Assembly (NCBI RefSeq): GCF_002561455.1
Contig: NZ_NTUP01000066.1
Location: forward strand, 294,802 to 358,801
Direction of reading: 5' to 3'
Origin: Bacillus sp. AFS015802
GTDB taxonomy: Bacteria > Bacillota > Bacilli > Bacillales > Bacillaceae_B
DNA: 64,000 bases
Shown here: one piece after another, positions 1 through 7,360 of the stretch
How the letters are laid out: every line of letters begins with the position of its first letter
Numbering within the stretch: the first letter of the stretch is position 1
Program-made: the position numbers and the translations under genes
Notes under the pieces: generated by a model
Seen by the model: only the letters and a program-made list of their open reading frames with translations
Database searches by the model: none
What the model was told of the DNA's origin: nothing

Positions 1-356
1 ATAAAGTACTCGATTCTGATACAGTCATCGGCCATATCTCCCTGGGGAAAATCGACCGGAATAACCGGTCGGCCCGAATTGGAAAGGTGCTGGTCGGAAA
101 CCAAAACACACGCGGCAAAGGAGTGGGTCAACAAATGATTCGAAGTATCCTGCAAATCGCCTTTGAACAACTAGGATTGCACCGTGTAAGCCTCGGCGTA
201 TTCGACTTCAATGCTCCGGCCATACGATGCTACGAGAAGGCAGGATTCACCAAGGAGGGCTTACTGCGGGATGCCAGGAAACACGGGGATGAATATTGGA
301 GCTTGTGGGAGATGAGTATGTTGGAGGAGGAGTGGGAAACGATTAAGAAGGGCTGA
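1..356 (+). CDS. GNAT-family N-acetyltransferase (5' end missing)
   Basis: Only the C-terminal 117 codons are present; the frame is open to the left edge, so the true start lies outside the window. The protein would transfer an acetyl group from acetyl-CoA to an amine. Visible GNAT features are a beta-strand followed by a pyrophosphate-binding stretch (GNQNTRGKGVGQQ, the R/Q-x-x-G-x-G/A motif) and the C-terminal strand-helix LGVFDFNAPAIRCYEKAGF, typical of RimJ/RimL-like enzymes. The substrate cannot be told. The apparent internal Met at 87 is not the start, because conserved GNAT sequence continues upstream of it. Family assignment is secure; substrate is unknown. Confidence 0.88.
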   Translation, partial: KVLDSDTVIGHISLGKIDRNNRSARIGKVLVGNQNTRGKGVGQQMIRSILQIAFEQLGLHRVSLGVFDFNAPAIRCYEKAGFTKEGLLRDARKHGDEYWSLWEMSMLEEEWETIKKG

Positions 357-409
357 TCCCTTATACATGGTGAGCGGTCTTTACTTTATAAAGAATATTC
401 GACAGTGAT

Positions 410-489
410 GCTCGATTATCGCCATTCCCGCATGATTATTTCGTCTTCTGCATGAAAAATCTACATCCCGCACGATTATCCTAATCCGG
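410..489. repeat. Four degenerate 20-bp tandem units
   Basis: Units begin at 410, 430, 450 and 470, exactly 20 bp apart, each starting GC(A/T)(C/T)GA and mostly continuing TTAT. The copies are diverged. A 20-bp period is close to two helical turns. Lies in the 390-bp gap before the phosphodiesterase gene; apart from the promoter at 654-718 nothing else was seen there. Confidence 0.55.
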
Positions 490-653
490 AATGAATTGAA
501 AGGATATCGGTATGATGCAGAGAGCCTGATCACCGATATCCCTTCGATGATTTGCTCATCAATCTATCCGTTGCCCCGTAAGCACAATAGACTACATAGG
601 GGTTGTCTCTTTTCTAATTTGTAAAAATAAGTAAGGAAAAAGATCGATTTTCC

Positions 654-718
654 TTCACACAACCTTCACCAAAACCAACAGCTCACTACATACCCACTCA
701 ACATCCCTCTCCTAAAAT
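654..718 (+). promoter_or_regulatory. Pho-box-like direct repeats and -10 box before the glycerophosphodiesterase
   Basis: Hexamers TTCACA (654), TTCACC (665), CAACAG (676, weak), TACATA (687) and TCAACA (698) fall on an exact 11-bp period, as PhoP boxes (TT-x-ACA repeats) do in Bacillus. A -10 candidate TAAAAT (713-718) follows after 9 nt. B. subtilis glpQ is a known PhoP target, which supports the reading. No binding data. Confidence 0.6.
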
Positions 719-755
719 GTAGTCGAATACATATTAGGGATAGGAGATGAAGGAC

Positions 756-1589
756 ATGAATAAAAAATTTTTAGTGGGTACAGGAATTGCGTTTTCGTTG
801 TTATTGAGCCCATTCAGTCAGGCGTTTGCTGAAGAGCCGACAACAGGTGAGGAAAAGCAGGTGGAGAATATTGCACACCGCGGGGCGGCAGCCTATGCAC
901 CTGAAAACACGATCGCAAGCTATGATCTAGCGGTCGATATGAAGGCGGATTATATTGAAATTGATGTCCAGCGAAGCAAAGATGGTGAATTGGTCGTCAT
1001 CCATGATACATCAGTGGACCGCACAACCGATGGATCTGGAAAAGTGGGGGATCTGACACTGGAGCAAATGAAGAGTCTTGACGCAGGGAGCTGGAAAGGC
1101 GAAGAATTTGCAGGAGAAAAGATCCCGACATTCGATCAAGTCCTGGATCGCTATCATGGAAAAGTGGGGATCCTGATCGAATTGAAATCTCCCGAACTTT
1201 ATCCAGGAATCGAAGAACAAGTGGCTGAGGCATTAAAGGAACGTCAACTCGATAAACCGCAAAATGAAAAAATCATCCTTCAATCCTTTAATTTTGACTC
1301 GATGAAAAAAATGGATCAACTGCTTCCTAAAGTTCCAGTCGGCGTTTTAGCCTGGAGCCAGTCGCAATCGACACCGGAAGCATTAAAAGAAATTTCCACG
1401 TATGCAGAATGGTTCAATCCAAGCTACGGGATCGTGACAGAACAGGTAGTGAAGGACGTTCACTCCCTGGACATGCAGATCGGATCGTGGACAGTGCGCA
1501 GTCACGAAGCGGCAAATTTCCTGTTCGACATGGACGTGGACGCGATCATTACGGATTATCCGGATTATATCGACCCTAGAAACGAATAG
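756..1589 (+). CDS. glpQ: Secreted glycerophosphodiester phosphodiesterase
   Basis: Hydrolyses glycerophosphodiesters, and possibly teichoic acid fragments, to glycerol-3-phosphate and an alcohol outside the membrane. Residues 1-25 are a signal peptide (MNKK, hydrophobic core, QAFA cleavage site). The GDPD domain begins at the HRG motif with ENT ten residues on, followed by EIDVQ and the catalytic-loop HD (VVIHDTSVDRTTDG); E-L-K and the C-terminal WTV and ITDYPD motifs are present, so the enzyme looks complete at 277 aa. The ATG at 747 abuts GGAG (743-746), so the ATG at 756, 9 nt from it, is preferred. The Pho-box-like promoter upstream suggests phosphate-starvation control. The gene is monocistronic, with a terminator directly after it. 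Confidence 0.9.
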   Translation: MNKKFLVGTGIAFSLLLSPFSQAFAEEPTTGEEKQVENIAHRGAAAYAPENTIASYDLAVDMKADYIEIDVQRSKDGELVVIHDTSVDRTTDGSGKVGDLTLEQMKSLDAGSWKGEEFAGEKIPTFDQVLDRYHGKVGILIELKSPELYPGIEEQVAEALKERQLDKPQNEKIILQSFNFDSMKKMDQLLPKVPVGVLAWSQSQSTPEALKEISTYAEWFNPSYGIVTEQVVKDVHSLDMQIGSWTVRSHEAANFLFDMDVDAIITDYPDYIDPRNE

Positions 1590-1597
1590 TTTGATAG

Positions 1598-1628
1598 AAA
1601 AGGAGTAGCTGATGCTGCTTCTTTTTTT
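1598..1628 (+). terminator. Rho-independent terminator after glpQ
   Basis: A 12-bp stem (1598-1609 with 1614-1625, two G-T wobbles) with a TGAT loop runs into a T-tract. Confidence 0.7.
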
Positions 1629-1758
1629 ATCCTTTACATTAGTCTTTTTGATAATACGACACATTGAGATGAAGCTGACTCTTTACAAAATGCCAAATTG
1701 TTTTTTGATTCGGAAAATACCTCCAATATATCATCAATCTATCTCCCAATCCCACATA

Positions 1759-1811
1759 TCGACATCCCATAAAAAATCTGCTACACTATTATAGTTACCA
1801 ATGATAACTAT
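1759..1811 (+). promoter_or_regulatory. MarR promoter with overlapping operator
   Basis: -35 TCGACA (1759-1764), 17-bp spacer and -10 TACACT (1782-1787). A perfect inverted repeat ATAGTTA (1791-1797), 7 nt, TAACTAT (1805-1811) covers the expected start of transcription; a third TAACTAT lies at 1821. This is the usual place for a MarR autorepressor site. Confidence 0.6.
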
Positions 1812-1848
1812 TACCCGAAATAACTATATAAAAAGGAGGAAGCAGCGA

Positions 1849-2268
1849 TTGAAACCGGCACAGCAGTTTTTTCAGGAGTTGATCCGACTTTACAGGCCAT
1901 TTGAAAATCAGTTGAACGTCCAGCTGAATGAACACGGTCTGCACAGGGCCCAGTGGACGATTCTTTATAACCTCTACCATAATGGGCCTTCATCCAATGT
2001 GGAGATCTCACAGTATCAAAGCGTGGAGAAGCCGACCATTACGAGGACGGTTCATCAATTGGAGGAAGCGGGCTATATCGAGCGGATACCAGGTAAGGAT
2101 CGAAGAGAAAAGCGAATGCAGCTTACGCAGGCTGGCATTGACGTTTATGAGGAAGCCCGTAAAACCATCGATCGCTTTGAACAGTCCATTATGGAAGGAA
2201 TCAGTGAAGAGAAGCAGCTTGAGATGATCGAACTGATGAATAGGATCAAGGAGAATATGAACAGATAA
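1849..2268 (+). CDS. MarR-family transcriptional regulator
   Basis: A 139-aa winged-helix regulator. The HTH is NVEISQYQSVEKPTITRTVH, followed by the wing with the typical DRREKRMQLT motif; flanking helices form the dimer interface. An ATG at 1801 is in frame but lies inside the operator and has no ribosome site; the TTG at 1849 sits 9 nt behind a perfect AAGGAGG (1833-1839) and is taken as the start. It is followed after 12 nt by an MFS exporter, so the pair is probably one operon repressed by its own product and induced by a small phenolic or drug-like ligand. The ligand cannot be read from sequence. Confidence 0.9.
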   Translation: MKPAQQFFQELIRLYRPFENQLNVQLNEHGLHRAQWTILYNLYHNGPSSNVEISQYQSVEKPTITRTVHQLEEAGYIERIPGKDRREKRMQLTQAGIDVYEEARKTIDRFEQSIMEGISEEKQLEMIELMNRIKENMNR

Positions 2269-2280
2269 GGAGTTTTACAG

Positions 2281-3474
2281 ATGAGTCAGACACAATCAAG
2301 GCTATGGACCAAGGACTTTACCCTCATGTCCATCGCCAATTTTTTTATCTATTTAATTTTTTACTTATTGCTCGTTACCATGGCGGTTTATGCCGTGGAT
2401 GAATTTGGGGCGTCCGAGAGTCAGGCGGGTCTCGTGACGGGGATCTTCATTATCGGAACCTTGATTGGACGATTATTTCTCGGAAGGATGATCACAGCCA
2501 TCGGAAATAAGAAAATGCTGTTTGTCGGCATGATCGCGTTTATCGCTACATCATGCCTTTATTTCGTGGAGGGCGGCATCAGCTTCTTGCTGCTCACGCG
2601 TTTTCTTCACGGGGTGGCACTCGGCATGGTCAGTACCGCTACCGGTACGATCGTAGCAGAGATTATCCCGGCGAGCCGAAAAGGAGAAGGGATCGGGTAT
2701 TACAGCATGAGCATCACCCTCGCAACAGCGGTTGGTCCGTTCTTCGGTCTTTTCTTGAGTCAGCATGCAAGCTTTCGGACGATCTTTGCTTTCTGTCTTG
2801 CCCTTGGGGTCATCAGCTATGTCTTCACCTTGTTTGTGAGAATACCGGTCGTTAAGAAAACGGCAGGGGAGAAAACCGAGAAACAGCGTCTCTCCATTGC
2901 GAGCTTCATAGAACCGAAGGCGCTTCCGATTGCGCTCGTCGTTCTGTTCGTGTCCCTTGCGTATTCAAGCGTCCTGTCGTTCATTAACTTCTATGCCGTC
3001 GACATCGACCTTGTCGAAGCTGCGAGTGTATTTTTTGTGGTGTATGCTGTAGCGATCCTTGTATCGCGTCCGTTTACAGGGAGACTAATGGATGCGAAAG
3101 GTGCCAAGGCTGTTATGCTGCCTGCTTTCGTCTTGTTCGCTGCTGGTTTATTTCTTTTAAGTGCAGCAAGTAACACAATGATCCTGCTTCTTTCAGGTGT
3201 CCTGATCGGTCTCGGGTTCGGGAACATGCAATCGGTCACACAGGCAATCGCCGTGAAGGCCGTGCCGCCGGAGCGAGTAGGTCTCGCCACATCCACCTAC
3301 TATATTTCCCTGGATGCCGGCCTCGGATTCGGACCGTATGCTCTTGGCTTCTTAATTCCCTTGACAGGCTACCGTTCCCTATACATGATCATGGGCATCC
3401 TGGTTGCGGCAACACTCGTACTCTATTATTTCCAGGAACGAAAACAATCCCGCACCGTACTCGCCCATGAATAG
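2281..3474 (+). CDS. MFS drug-efflux transporter
   Basis: A 397-aa membrane protein with 12 predicted transmembrane segments, typical of the major facilitator superfamily drug/proton antiporters. The loop between helices 2 and 3 carries GRLFLGRMITAIGNKK, the MFS signature A region, and a second copy, SRPFTGRLMDAKGAKA, appears in the second half. It likely exports a toxic compound across the cytoplasmic membrane in exchange for protons. The start ATG follows AAGGAG at 2269-2274. It is co-transcribed with the MarR gene 12 nt upstream and ends at a strong terminator. Substrate unknown. Confidence 0.9.
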   Translation: MSQTQSRLWTKDFTLMSIANFFIYLIFYLLLVTMAVYAVDEFGASESQAGLVTGIFIIGTLIGRLFLGRMITAIGNKKMLFVGMIAFIATSCLYFVEGGISFLLLTRFLHGVALGMVSTATGTIVAEIIPASRKGEGIGYYSMSITLATAVGPFFGLFLSQHASFRTIFAFCLALGVISYVFTLFVRIPVVKKTAGEKTEKQRLSIASFIEPKALPIALVVLFVSLAYSSVLSFINFYAVDIDLVEAASVFFVVYAVAILVSRPFTGRLMDAKGAKAVMLPAFVLFAAGLFLLSAASNTMILLLSGVLIGLGFGNMQSVTQAIAVKAVPPERVGLATSTYYISLDAGLGFGPYALGFLIPLTGYRSLYMIMGILVAATLVLYYFQERKQSRTVLAHE

Positions 3475-3484
3475 ATTTCCCTTC

Positions 3485-3520
3485 AAGGAGTCCGGCCACA
3501 ATGGCCGGACTCCTTTTTTG
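3485..3520 (+). terminator. Strong terminator after the MFS gene
   Basis: Perfect 14-bp stem AAGGAGTCCGGCCA / TGGCCGGACTCCTT with a 3-nt loop, then T6. Confidence 0.93.
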
Positions 3521-3585
3521 GAGGGACGGACCTTCTAAGGGAAGATTTCTTCGAATAGTTCCTGCCTCATGAAGGTCCGTCCCTC
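3521..3585. repeat. REP-like palindromic element (GGGACGGACC family)
   Basis: Perfect 15-bp inverted arms GAGGGACGGACCTTC (3521-3535) and GAAGGTCCGTCCCTC (3571-3585) around an unrelated 35-bp centre. The same arm sequence recurs at 40597-40675 and 57224-57292, with a half copy at 57968-57980. Confidence 0.85.
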
Positions 3586-3676
3586 ACCTGTCTTTCATGA
3601 GCAAGAACGAACAGGAAGGTTTCTGGAGTTTTTACTATATTAGTAGAGTGCAGTGGAGATGAAAGGCGGTAGAGGG

Positions 3677-4153
3677 ATGGAGTTTAAAGAAGTGGTGAAG
3701 GAAGCTTTTGTTATGGTCGGATATAGTGCTCCGGGAAGCTGGGGCGGAGATGTTTCCTACCCCATACCGGGGCTATGGGAGAAAGCGAAGGAATTCATCA
3801 CAAGAGATCAGGCCGATCAGATCATAGGGGTCTGCCTTCCCCCAAGAAGTGATGATTACTATTACACCTGTGGGATAGAGATGGATTCTGCAGCTTTCAG
3901 GAAAATGAGAAGTGAGTTGACGGTCCACACCTTCCCGAAACAGAAATATGTCGTATTTAAGCATACGGGGCCTTCCGGAAACATCCCCGAAACCTACCAC
4001 AAGTTGTGGAAGGTCTTTGACCAGGGAGGATATCTCATTGAAAAAGGAATGCCCGAGATTGAAGTGGTGGACGCGCATTTATTTGGAAAAGAAGATAGCA
4101 ATGAATATGAAATGGACATCTGGATTCCGGTTGGAGAGCATCCCCTTTTGTGA
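3677..4153 (+). CDS. GyrI-like small-molecule-binding protein
   Basis: A 158-aa cytoplasmic protein made only of the effector-binding (GyrI-like / AraC_E_bind) domain, without a DNA-binding part. It begins with the short strand EVVKEAFVMVGYSAPG, has the central GLWEKAKEF helix, and ends in the EIWIPV-like strand (EYEMDIWIPVGEH) that is the family hallmark. Such stand-alone proteins, for instance B. subtilis YobU, are thought to bind or hydrolyse small molecules. In-frame GTG 3653 and ATG 3659 lack a ribosome site; AAGGCGG (3662-3668) is 8 nt before ATG 3677. Function beyond ligand binding is not known. Confidence 0.8.
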   Translation: MEFKEVVKEAFVMVGYSAPGSWGGDVSYPIPGLWEKAKEFITRDQADQIIGVCLPPRSDDYYYTCGIEMDSAAFRKMRSELTVHTFPKQKYVVFKHTGPSGNIPETYHKLWKVFDQGGYLIEKGMPEIEVVDAHLFGKEDSNEYEMDIWIPVGEHPLL

Positions 4154-4167
4154 GGGGGTGTTTTTTA
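4139..4167 (+). terminator. Terminator overlapping the stop codon
   Basis: CATCCCC (4139-4145) pairs with GGGGGTG (4154-4160), then T6. The stem includes the last codons of the GyrI-like gene. Confidence 0.8.
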
Positions 4168-4199
4168 TTAATCAATAAACATATCTTTAAAAATAATAA

Positions 4200-4224
4200 A
4201 AATTTATTGTAAAACAATAAATTT
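4200..4224. promoter_or_regulatory. 11-bp palindrome upstream of yoaS-yozG (candidate operator)
   Basis: AAATTTATTGT (4200-4210), AAA, ACAATAAATTT (4214-4224) is a perfect inverted repeat, 42 bp before the yoaS start. No T-tract follows, so it is not a terminator. It is a natural candidate for autoregulation by the small XRE protein encoded in the operon. Confidence 0.45.
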
Positions 4225-4265
4225 CATGATAAATTCTAACTATATTATCAAGTGAGGTGCTATGA

Positions 4266-4739
4266 ATGAAACGGGAAACTCTCTTTTTGAAGATCGCCCT
4301 TTTTCTCATCGGGGCCCCGATTGCAGCTTTATGCTTCATCGGTATGCCCATGCTGGCCATGAATGCAGCAGGTTGGAGCTTAGCCTATGTAGTCTACGGG
4401 ATACTGGCCGTCATGTACGCGTCGGCGATTCCTTTCTTCACTGCATTGTTTCAGGCTTACAAACTGTTAACGTTCATTGATCAACATAACGCGTTCTCAG
4501 AATCATCCGTCAAAGCTTTGAAGACGATCAAAACATGTGCCATTGTGATCTGTTCCTTCTACGTGGCGGGCATGCCGCTCTTTTATGCCCTGGCGGAGTT
4601 TGACGACGCACCCGGTGTGATTGTGATCGGGATGATCTTCATCTTCGGTTCAGCCGTGATTGCCGTTTTTGCCGCCGTTCTGCAGAAGCTATTGAACAAT
4701 GCCATCGAAATCAAATCTGAACATGATTTAACGGTCTGA
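4266..4739 (+). CDS. yoaS: DUF2975 membrane protein (YoaS-like)
   Basis: A 157-aa integral membrane protein with four predicted helices, roughly residues 8-28, 38-62, 88-112 and 120-142, and a short charged C-terminus. This matches DUF2975, whose members nearly always sit next to a small Cro/C1-type regulator, as here. The biochemical role is unknown. It is the first gene of a tight cluster: 9 nt to the XRE gene, which in turn meets the DUF817 gene, the order I know from B. subtilis yoaS-yozG-yoaT. The start ATG follows a GAGGTG ribosome site. The orthology is from recall and gene order, not from an alignment. Confidence 0.82.
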   Translation: MKRETLFLKIALFLIGAPIAALCFIGMPMLAMNAAGWSLAYVVYGILAVMYASAIPFFTALFQAYKLLTFIDQHNAFSESSVKALKTIKTCAIVICSFYVAGMPLFYALAEFDDAPGVIVIGMIFIFGSAVIAVFAAVLQKLLNNAIEIKSEHDLTV

Positions 4740-4748
4740 GGTGAGAAT

Positions 4749-4970
4749 ATGACCATTATTATCAATATTGACGTAATGTTAGCTAAAAGGAAAATGAGTG
4801 TGACGGAGCTGTCAGAAAAAGTGGGAATCACGATGGCGAACCTTTCAATCCTGAAAAATGGGAAAGCAAAGGCCGTCCGATTATCCACATTAGAGGCGAT
4901 TTGTAATGCACTCGATTGTCAGCCCGGAGATCTGTTGGAATATCAGCGTGATGAAGATACAGGGGAATGA
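4749..4970 (+). CDS. yozG: XRE-type helix-turn-helix regulator (YozG-like)
   Basis: A 73-aa single-domain Cro/C1-type DNA-binding protein. The five-helix fold is visible, with the recognition region SEKVGITMANLSILKNGKAKAV and the typical end LEAICNALDCQPGDLLEY. It has no effector or dimerisation domain. Sandwiched between DUF2975 and DUF817 membrane protein genes, it probably represses this cluster, perhaps at the palindrome upstream of yoaS, with the DUF2975 protein modulating it at the membrane. That link is an inference from the very frequent pairing of the two families. Confidence 0.85.
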   Translation: MTIIINIDVMLAKRKMSVTELSEKVGITMANLSILKNGKAKAVRLSTLEAICNALDCQPGDLLEYQRDEDTGE

Positions 4971-4972
4971 AG

Positions 4973-5800
4973 ATGAGAGCGCTCAAACAGCTCCTTCGTT
5001 TCGGCTGGGAGCAGGCACTGTCATGCTTATTTCCAGTGGTCATTTTTGCCTCTTTGGCACTGACACAAATCATCCCGCTTCTTTACCTGCCGAGATACGA
5101 CTGGCTGCTTCTCATCTGCCTCCTGATGCAGTGGGGGATGGTGAAATCGGGTCTCGAAACCCGTGATGAACTGAAGGTGATCACCCTATTCCACCTGATC
5201 GGACTCGCACTTGAACTGTTCAAGGTGCATATGGGCTCGTGGTCCTACCCTGGGGAAGGTTATTCCAAACTGTTCGGTGTCCCATTATACAGCGGATTCA
5301 TGTATGCAAGTGTAGCAAGCTACCTGTGCCAGGCGTGGAGGAGGCTTGAGGTGGAACTGATAGAGTGGCCGCCGTTTTGGATTGTCGTTCTCCTCGCCGC
5401 AGCGATCTATTTGAACTTTTTCACTCACCATTACTGGATCGATATCCGCTGGTGGCTGTCGGGACTTGTCCTCATCATTTTTTGGAAAACATGGGTCGTC
5501 TATGTAATCGGCGGCACCCGATACCACATGCCCCTCGCCCTTTCATTTGTCCTTATCGGATTTTTCATCTGGGTCGCCGAGAACATTGCCACGTTCTTCG
5601 GTGCCTGGGAATATCCGAATCAGACGGACGCCTGGAGCCTTGTTCATCTTGGAAAGGTCAGTTCTTGGCTTCTACTCGTGATCGTCAGCTTCCTGATCGT
5701 AGCAACATTGAAGCGGGTGAAAGGGCAGGGAGCGATTTCAGACGGTGCAAATTTTCTTACATCCGGACCTCACCACTCAAGTCAGGAGGAATCGGTATGA
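4973..5800 (+). CDS. yoaT: DUF817 membrane protein (YoaT-like)
   Basis: A roughly 275-aa polytopic membrane protein with seven or eight predicted helices, matching DUF817. Conserved polar residues inside the membrane region include HMGSWSYP and FGAWEYPNQ, two similar Trp-Tyr-Pro stretches that suggest an internal duplication. An ATG at 4967 directly abuts AGGGGA (4961-4966), so the ATG at 4973 (6-nt spacing) is preferred. It sits 2 nt after yozG and overlaps the next small gene, implying one transcript. Biochemical function is unknown. Confidence 0.8.
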   Translation: MRALKQLLRFGWEQALSCLFPVVIFASLALTQIIPLLYLPRYDWLLLICLLMQWGMVKSGLETRDELKVITLFHLIGLALELFKVHMGSWSYPGEGYSKLFGVPLYSGFMYASVASYLCQAWRRLEVELIEWPPFWIVVLLAAAIYLNFFTHHYWIDIRWWLSGLVLIIFWKTWVVYVIGGTRYHMPLALSFVLIGFFIWVAENIATFFGAWEYPNQTDAWSLVHLGKVSSWLLLVIVSFLIVATLKRVKGQGAISDGANFLTSGPHHSSQEESV

Positions 5801-6051
5801 TGAAGTTGGCTGTCACAATGATGTTGACTCACTTTATTATCTTCATTCTCTGGATCATGAACTCAGGACACTTGTTTTCATTTTATGGAATCACCGCTTG
5901 GATTGCCTTGGTGGGGCTAGGATTCATCATTCAACTAAAGCTCGATAAAGTCATGATGGTTAGAAGGTTGTTGTCCATATCGAATGGGTGGATGGTGTTT
6001 TTGATGGGGGCAACCGTGTTAATTTATTTTGCTGTCAGCTCCATGCCATAG
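5797..6051 (+). CDS. Small membrane protein, unknown function
   Basis: An 84-aa protein with three predicted transmembrane helices (residues about 5-22, 27-46 and 60-80) joined by a short basic loop (KLDKVMMVRR). The ATG at 5797 overlaps the stop codon of the DUF817 gene as ATGA and is preceded by AGGAGG (5784-5789), so it is translationally coupled to that operon. I do not recognise a family. It is followed by a REP-like hairpin with a T-tract that would end the transcript. Confidence 0.78.
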   Translation: MMKLAVTMMLTHFIIFILWIMNSGHLFSFYGITAWIALVGLGFIIQLKLDKVMMVRRLLSISNGWMVFLMGATVLIYFAVSSMP

Positions 6052-6062
6052 TGATGTATTCC

Positions 6063-6116
6063 AGGGACAGGTCCCTAGGTGCTCCATTCAAAAGAGCCAG
6101 TTGACCTGTCTTTTTT
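6063..6116 (+). terminator. REP-like hairpin acting as terminator (GGGACAGG family)
   Basis: GACAGGTC (6066-6073) pairs with GACCTGTC (6103-6110), followed by T6. The left arm lies in AGGGACAGGTCCCT, a motif related to the elements at 7309-7360 and 21980-21993. Confidence 0.65.
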
Positions 6117-6199
6117 ATTTTTTAGGAATATATGGAACCTTTGTGAAGTTGATACGTACATGTATTTAATACATTCCTAAATACAATGGAGGAATCTAA

Positions 6200-6484
6200 A
6201 TGGACTACGGCTTATTGATCATCGGTATCTCCCTTTTACTGGTTTCATACTTAGTCGGTGTGAAAAAACAGACATGGCTGCTGGCAGGCTTCAATGAAAA
6301 AATGATCAAGAATAAATCGCTGCTTGGAACCATCACCGGGCTGCTCTTCTTCCTTCCCCTGGGCCTGATGGTCATCATCAACAGCATCATCGATTATGCA
6401 TATGAGGGGACCGTACTTGTAGTTGCTATGCTGGTCCTGCTTACAGCCGTGTATCTATTCATAAACAGGAGGCTGTTGGATTGA
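6200..6484 (+). CDS. DUF3784-like small membrane protein
   Basis: A 94-aa protein with three predicted helices (residues about 2-20, 40-60 and 67-87). The loop after the first helix, GVKKQTWLLAGFNEK, is characteristic of DUF3784, a Firmicutes family of unknown role. It overlaps the following hydrolase gene at the stop codon, so the two are probably co-translated. No ligand or partner can be inferred. Confidence 0.72.
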   Translation: MDYGLLIIGISLLLVSYLVGVKKQTWLLAGFNEKMIKNKSLLGTITGLLFFLPLGLMVIINSIIDYAYEGTVLVVAMLVLLTAVYLFINRRLLD

Positions 6485-7338
6485 TGGAAGAGAAGGAGCT
6501 CAAGATCAATGGGAAGAATCTTTTCGTCAAACAAAAAGGGGATGGGGAGCCAATGATCTTCCTTCATGGCGGACCGGGTGGGAGTCTTGACTATTTTCTT
6601 CCGCATATGGAGTCCCTGTCGAAGGATTTTCAACTCATTTTTTATGACCAGACGGGGTGTGGGAGGTCTGAAACGGTTGCAGGTCACTCGTACTCAATTG
6701 ACGATGAAATCAGTAATCTTGAAGAAATCAGGAAAGCACTCAACCTGGATAAGGTGACGCTGTTCGGCGAGTCTTGGGGGAGTATCCTTGCCCTGTCGTA
6801 TGCGGCAACGTATCCTGACCGTATCCATAAATTGATCCTAACCGCCGCCATCGGTTTAACTTATCGAGACTACCGTGCCTTCAAAGAAAATCTTTTTCGA
6901 AAGCTTGGATTTAAGAAAAAAATGCTTCTCGGATGGTATTCTTTCTCATCTCTCTTCAGTGTCAATGCTTCAAAGAAGCTCGAACAATTGCTGGATCCTT
7001 TTTATGTGTATTCCGTCGATACATTGAGGAGGAAAAAAGAGATTCTATACAACAAAGATGCCCTTAAGCACATCGGAAGAGAACTTGATCAAGAGTATAA
7101 CCTGCTTCCGTCTCTCAAAGAGCTTCGTTCCCTCCCCATTGCAATTGCACAGGGATCACATGATGTTTTAACCCCTGCCTACATAAAAGAAAATGTCATG
7201 GTCCATCTGCCAAACGCAATTCTTCTTGAAGTAGAAGAAAGCGGCCACTGGACCATTCTCGAACAACCCGGGAAGATGGTTTCATTGACCAGGGCGTTCA
7301 TGACTGCCAAAGGGACAGGCACCCCGGTTCACGTATAG
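6484..7338 (+). CDS. Alpha/beta hydrolase, proline iminopeptidase-like
   Basis: A 284-aa cytoplasmic serine hydrolase of the S33 type. The oxyanion motif HGGPGG, the nucleophile elbow GESWGS (Ser), the acid in GSHDVLTP (Asp) and the catalytic ESGHW (His) are all present and correctly ordered, with a cap region between about residues 125 and 210. Members remove N-terminal proline or act on other esters and amides. The ATG at 6484 overlaps the preceding stop; TTG 6481 is an alternative, both served by AGGAGG (6467-6472). The last nine codons lie within a REP-like hairpin, so the C-terminus is probably not conserved. The exact substrate is uncertain. Confidence 0.87.
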   Translation: MEEKELKINGKNLFVKQKGDGEPMIFLHGGPGGSLDYFLPHMESLSKDFQLIFYDQTGCGRSETVAGHSYSIDDEISNLEEIRKALNLDKVTLFGESWGSILALSYAATYPDRIHKLILTAAIGLTYRDYRAFKENLFRKLGFKKKMLLGWYSFSSLFSVNASKKLEQLLDPFYVYSVDTLRRKKEILYNKDALKHIGRELDQEYNLLPSLKELRSLPIAIAQGSHDVLTPAYIKENVMVHLPNAILLEVEESGHWTILEQPGKMVSLTRAFMTAKGTGTPVHV

Positions 7339-7360
7339 AACCGGGGGGACCTGTCTCTTT
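7309..7360. repeat. REP-like hairpin spanning the 3' end of the hydrolase gene
   Basis: The left arm, AGGGACAGG then ACCCCGGTT, pairs with AACCGGGG then GACCTGTCTCTTT across a loop that holds the TAG stop (7336-7338). A short T-run follows at 7365-7369, so it may also terminate. The arm is related to 6063-6110 and 21980-21993. Confidence 0.7.

Noticed and set aside
410-489. CRISPR-like array
   Set aside because: Units are 20 bp, diverged and without spacers, and no cas gene is present.
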